This document shows, piece by piece, positions 60,670 through 64,000 of a stretch of 64,000 nucleotides of DNA. Every line of letters starts with the position of its first letter. The stretch's first letter is position 1. The position numbers were made by a program, and so were the translations under genes. Below the pieces are notes generated by a model. That model made no database searches. It saw only the letters and a program-made list of their open reading frames with translations, and was not told the DNA's origin. The DNA is from Theocolax elegans (Eukaryota; Arthropoda; Insecta; Hymenoptera; Cerocephalidae). The stretch lies in the NCBI GenBank assembly GCA_026168455.1, contig CM047425.1:21592648-21656647 (forward strand), given 5' to 3'.

Positions 60670-63158
60670 TTATATGTGCAAAATACCCACAAATTACATT
60701 TTTATTAACATTACTCATTGTGCGTTATTCATAGATTTAAATCAATAAAGATTCTAAAACTACAGTGGAATAGTGGAATTTCATTTAAGATCTTAACTAA
60801 ATAAGACGTTACGACCCCGTTTAAGTCAATAAAGTCAATTGATTTATTACGAAGGATACAAGATTTCAGAATAGGATGAACATGTGTTATATATAGCTTA
60901 TACGGACATTTAATTTCGACTAATCAACCATTTGTGAAATGCTAATAAAAATTTATAATAATAATTTATTTATCAATTTTAATAAGGTGTATCTATGATA
61001 ATTACACGAAATACTATATTTGTACTGAAATCAGAAGATATTAAAACAATAATGCCATATTTTATATAGTTATACAGCGAACTATCAGAGTAAGTAGAAA
61101 AAATAAGTTGTTCCATACCGCTGCAACTGGAAAACCTTTCACTTTTATGCGTGGCCGGCTCGTACGCAAGATTCTCTTCGGAAAATAATTTGTAGGTACG
61201 TTCGTAAGCGCTGCACTGTTCGTATTCGCTACCGTTGTCACTGCGTATACTACTTCGAAGTGTACCCATGTTGTTGTCGTCACCAGAATTGGCTAAGGCA
61301 GTAGCCAAACTTTTGCTTTTGATAGAAAGCCGGGATTGCGAGAGTCCGTTCATCACGATCGGCGTCGCAAGTTTTATGTCTTTCATGTTGATGGTAATAC
61401 CCGGTGCGGTTGTGCCGCACAACAAAGCCGTATGCTTCTGAAGTAGAGCGACTTTGTTACGGCCTCGCTGCTTCATCAAGAAGACTGTACAGGTCAGTAA
61501 CAGTGCTATCACTGTCAGTGCGCCGCTTACCTGTTCGTGCATATTCAGTTACATTTTCATTTCATTGAGGTGATATATTTACTAAATACATTTATTAATA
61601 TATTATTTCGAGTCACGTATAACTTATTAGTAAAACTTTCAAGTAGTTGCTACTTATAAACATTTGAAAGTAGCTAATTCATTCATAATTTTAAAAGCAT
61701 AAATTCAACTTTGTAAAAGTAAGTACTCGTTTACAGCATCCTTTATAGATTTTTTTTAATTTTATACCGTTATATATATGGATTAATACATTGAAATAAA
61801 TAAAACGAATCTATATAATTAATTTTGTTTTATTTTACTACACTATAATTACAGCAAAAATTTAAAACCATTTATGCTTTATACGCGTATATATATATAA
61901 CATTCTAATTAAAAAGAAATGTTATTTCCTCTTAAAAGAAAGTCATTGCTTACCAGGCCAATATACGTTTGGGAATTGCCGATCGGAAAGGCGTCGGGCG
62001 TTAAGTTCGGGTTGGGCTCGTAAATGGTCTCGTTCTGCTCGCTTTTCGGACGAGATTGCTCCGGCACGTCCGTCTCGTTACGCTCTTGTACGAGATTCTG
62101 CTCTGGTATAACTTCGTTCGTAAGGTTTCTCAACCCCGCAACTGTATACCCATAAAATTTCGAATTAATCTACTGTTTTTACATTCGAACACTTCCTCAA
62201 CGATTGCAATGTTCCACGTTCTATTACGTCATGCGTACAGAATTAATAATAGACGTGAAATATAGTTAACTATATTGTTTTTAATATAATAATGTTAGAT
62301 TACGCTGAGTAAAAAACAATCTTTGTAAAATTATGTATATATACTAAAGGTAATCAAGTCCGTACATTTTTTAAACACAAAATTATAATTTATTGTGAGA
62401 ATGACAAACGCAAATGAATTGTTTCGTACCTGATTCAAAAATTACTTCGCTTATCAGTAACCATTTCGACCTCGGCTTAATTTCTAGCTTAACGAACCGT
62501 CCTGTTTTTAATTGGAGTGGAAGCGTGATCATTCCGGCATTTGATTTAAAGTCGTAGGGTATCTCGACTTTCTCTGTGGATGATTGATATTGCTTGCCAT
62601 CGTAAGAGAACCAGGCTTGAATCGAAAAGAAAACCTAAAAAATGATACAAACAAGTTTTACGTCAAACCATTGACGAAATACTCTTACTCAAATATTAAT
62701 TAATCAATTAAGATATGCTTTTAAAGTAAACAAATATTTGTTGATTGTCCTTTAAAATTAATTGGATAATAAATATGAAAAAATTAAAATATAGACACGT
62801 ATAGCCTTGATTCGAAGATGAAATGTATATATCTGTACTTGTTGCAATTAATCGGATCTCACCTCGACTTCTCGTCTAGGAACATGGGCGACGTGAATAC
62901 TACAGTTCTCGAATTCTCTGACTTCTCTGAATTCAAAGACGAGCTCAACGAGTTCACGATTGCTCCAACCTACCCAACTGCTACCACTCGAGGAGGTAAG
63001 GATCTCGTGACCATCCCCGATGATGTTGTCGGTCAGTTGTCCAAGGCCATTGGAGAGAGTCCCGTTGATCTCACTACCATCGTAGGATGAGTCCTCGAGA
63101 TTACAACCACCCGGACCGTAGGTCTCACCCGCAGGTATCGTGTAACTCGATATACTCT
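57929..63158 (-). CDS. Ddr: Discoidin domain receptor, 3' part, with divergent kinase active site
   Basis: Ten exons join in frame: 63158-62863, 62634-62430, 62141-61954, 61530-61119, 60069-59912, 59441-59170, 59018-58839, 58764-58672, 58598-58457 and 58231-57929 (stop). The first two encode the DS-like domain after the discoidin domain (GQLTDNIIGDG, WVGWSN, KWLLISEVIFES). The third is a spacer with three N-glycosylation sites. The fourth holds the membrane segment (SGALTVIALLLTCTVFLM) and juxtamembrane region. EGYYAATDIL precedes the kinase, which has GEGSFG, IASGMKYL, RWMAWEAVLM and SDVWSYAVTAWEIF. DDRs are collagen-binding receptor tyrosine kinases. Here the lysine is Arg (59202-59204), the helix-C Glu is Asp, HRD is HCD and DFG is DHA. 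The signal peptide and discoidin domain lie beyond the window. The acceptor at 59441 is weak. Confidence 0.9.
60636..60667. repeat. TA microsatellite in a Ddr intron
   Basis: About 16 TA units in the intron between exons 61530-61119 and 60069-59912. Confidence 0.85.
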
Positions 63159-64000
63159 CTGCATTATTATATTTGTTGTGTTATACATATTTCGTATTAT
63201 TATTTAAATAACATATTATTATAAAATTTGTTTTATTTGCATGCATAAGCAAGAGTCATTTTATATACGTCTGTTTTAAATTATTCAAAATCTGCTATAT
63301 AAATTGAATTTCAAACAATTATACGTATATTTGGTATTTGACTATGAATACGAAATTCATTCGAATCGTGAACTGTTTTCATTTACCAATCCATCCTTCC
63401 AAGTCATCAAATAAATGCTAGTTAAGTTACTGCATTCATAAGCTTATTAGACATTTATTAATTACGTCACTTCGTAGTTGAACTTTGCATTAATAAATTG
63501 AAGAGGGAAAAAAATGAAATTTTTAATAAAACTACTTAGTTAAATGTTCTATTTGCAGTAAGATAGAGAGAGACAGAGTAAAAGTGTCTACTACTTCATA
63601 TCAAGCTTCCCAACAAGTTTTGTAAAGTCAAATTAATTAAATGTGAATTTAATAACTTGTTTTTTAAGATAAACATTTAAGTAGGAAGCGACGTTATTAA
63701 ATTAATATACAGTCATATTTAGTTCGTTGATGAAATTCAACGAAATTAAATACGAATATTAGTTTTTTAACTCATAATGATAAATACAGTACACTGGGTA
63801 CATGTGTAATGTACATCAACGTGTAATAAGATTACCAAGTTAACAAGTAAAACCTGAGGTTATCGAAAGGACATAAATATAGCAACAGTTACGTTCGATT
63901 CGTCTGGACGAAAGTTTATGAGTGTCCTGAAAATTGAACAGAAAACACTGCCACTACACTTTACTTTTCAAAGAAAATTGAGAGCGGATAATTTATTTAG
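63159..64000. other. Ddr intron running off the window
   Basis: AT-rich sequence upstream, in minus sense, of the first visible Ddr exon. No further exon can be recognised, so the exons for the discoidin domain and signal peptide must lie outside the window. Confidence 0.5.

Noticed and set aside
62818..63090. Plus-strand open frame of 90 residues with protein-like wording
   Set aside because: It lies opposite the Ddr DS-like exon, whose minus-strand reading has clear family motifs and splice sites. The plus frame is its antisense shadow.

Overview
The window is nuclear DNA of an arthropod, most likely an insect. It is strongly AT-rich, its genes have short GT-AG introns, and it carries an 11-finger CTCF and a discoidin domain receptor of insect type. 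Many old transposable elements interrupt it. A hymenopteran would fit, but nothing here proves the order.

From 1 to about 34,600 the sequence is almost all mobile DNA. In order it holds: a GC-richer unidentified fragment; a decayed acidic gene with a BEN-like tail (about 895-3006); the 3' end of an env-bearing LTR element on the minus strand (3502-6378); a minisatellite foldback (7120-7718); a gag-containing LTR element without pol on the plus strand (7720-11427); a 219-bp palindromic MITE with decayed coding sequence beside it; an AAGCTT-rich cryptic repeat (13.03-14.06 kb); and a 600-bp foldback. A 15-kb complex follows (14,847-29,839), bounded by long inverted arms. Inside lie a foldback whose arms carry 28-bp tandem repeats, a tRNA-derived SINE, a broken transposase whose C-terminal part is a ubiquitin-specific-protease-like domain, a divergently placed unknown gene, and 370-bp tandem repeats. 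A second SINE and a small MITE sit at 33.2 and 34.4 kb.

From 35 kb onward there are four recognisable host genes. CTCF (minus, 11 coding exons, 35,138-39,456) is the zinc-finger chromatin-architecture protein. Cytoplasmic aspartyl-tRNA synthetase (plus, one coding exon, 43,322-44,905) is head-to-head with it across a 3.9-kb region that contains a GC-richer, GA-repeat-rich promoter zone. MOSPD2 (minus, nine exons, 46,538-50,280) is an ER-anchored CRAL-TRIO/MSP contact-site protein and is tail-to-tail with the synthetase. Ddr (minus, 3' part only, 57,929-63,158) is a collagen-receptor-type tyrosine kinase; its kinase domain has lost the usual lysine, glutamate, HRD arginine and DFG residues. 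The 7.6 kb between MOSPD2 and Ddr shows only AT-rich sequence and microsatellites.

The strongest candidate for an undescribed system is the transposase plus deubiquitinase-like protein in the 15-kb inverted-repeat element, next to an FB-like tandem-repeat foldback. Next are the apparent Ddr pseudokinase and the covarying hairpins at the two ends of the gag element.
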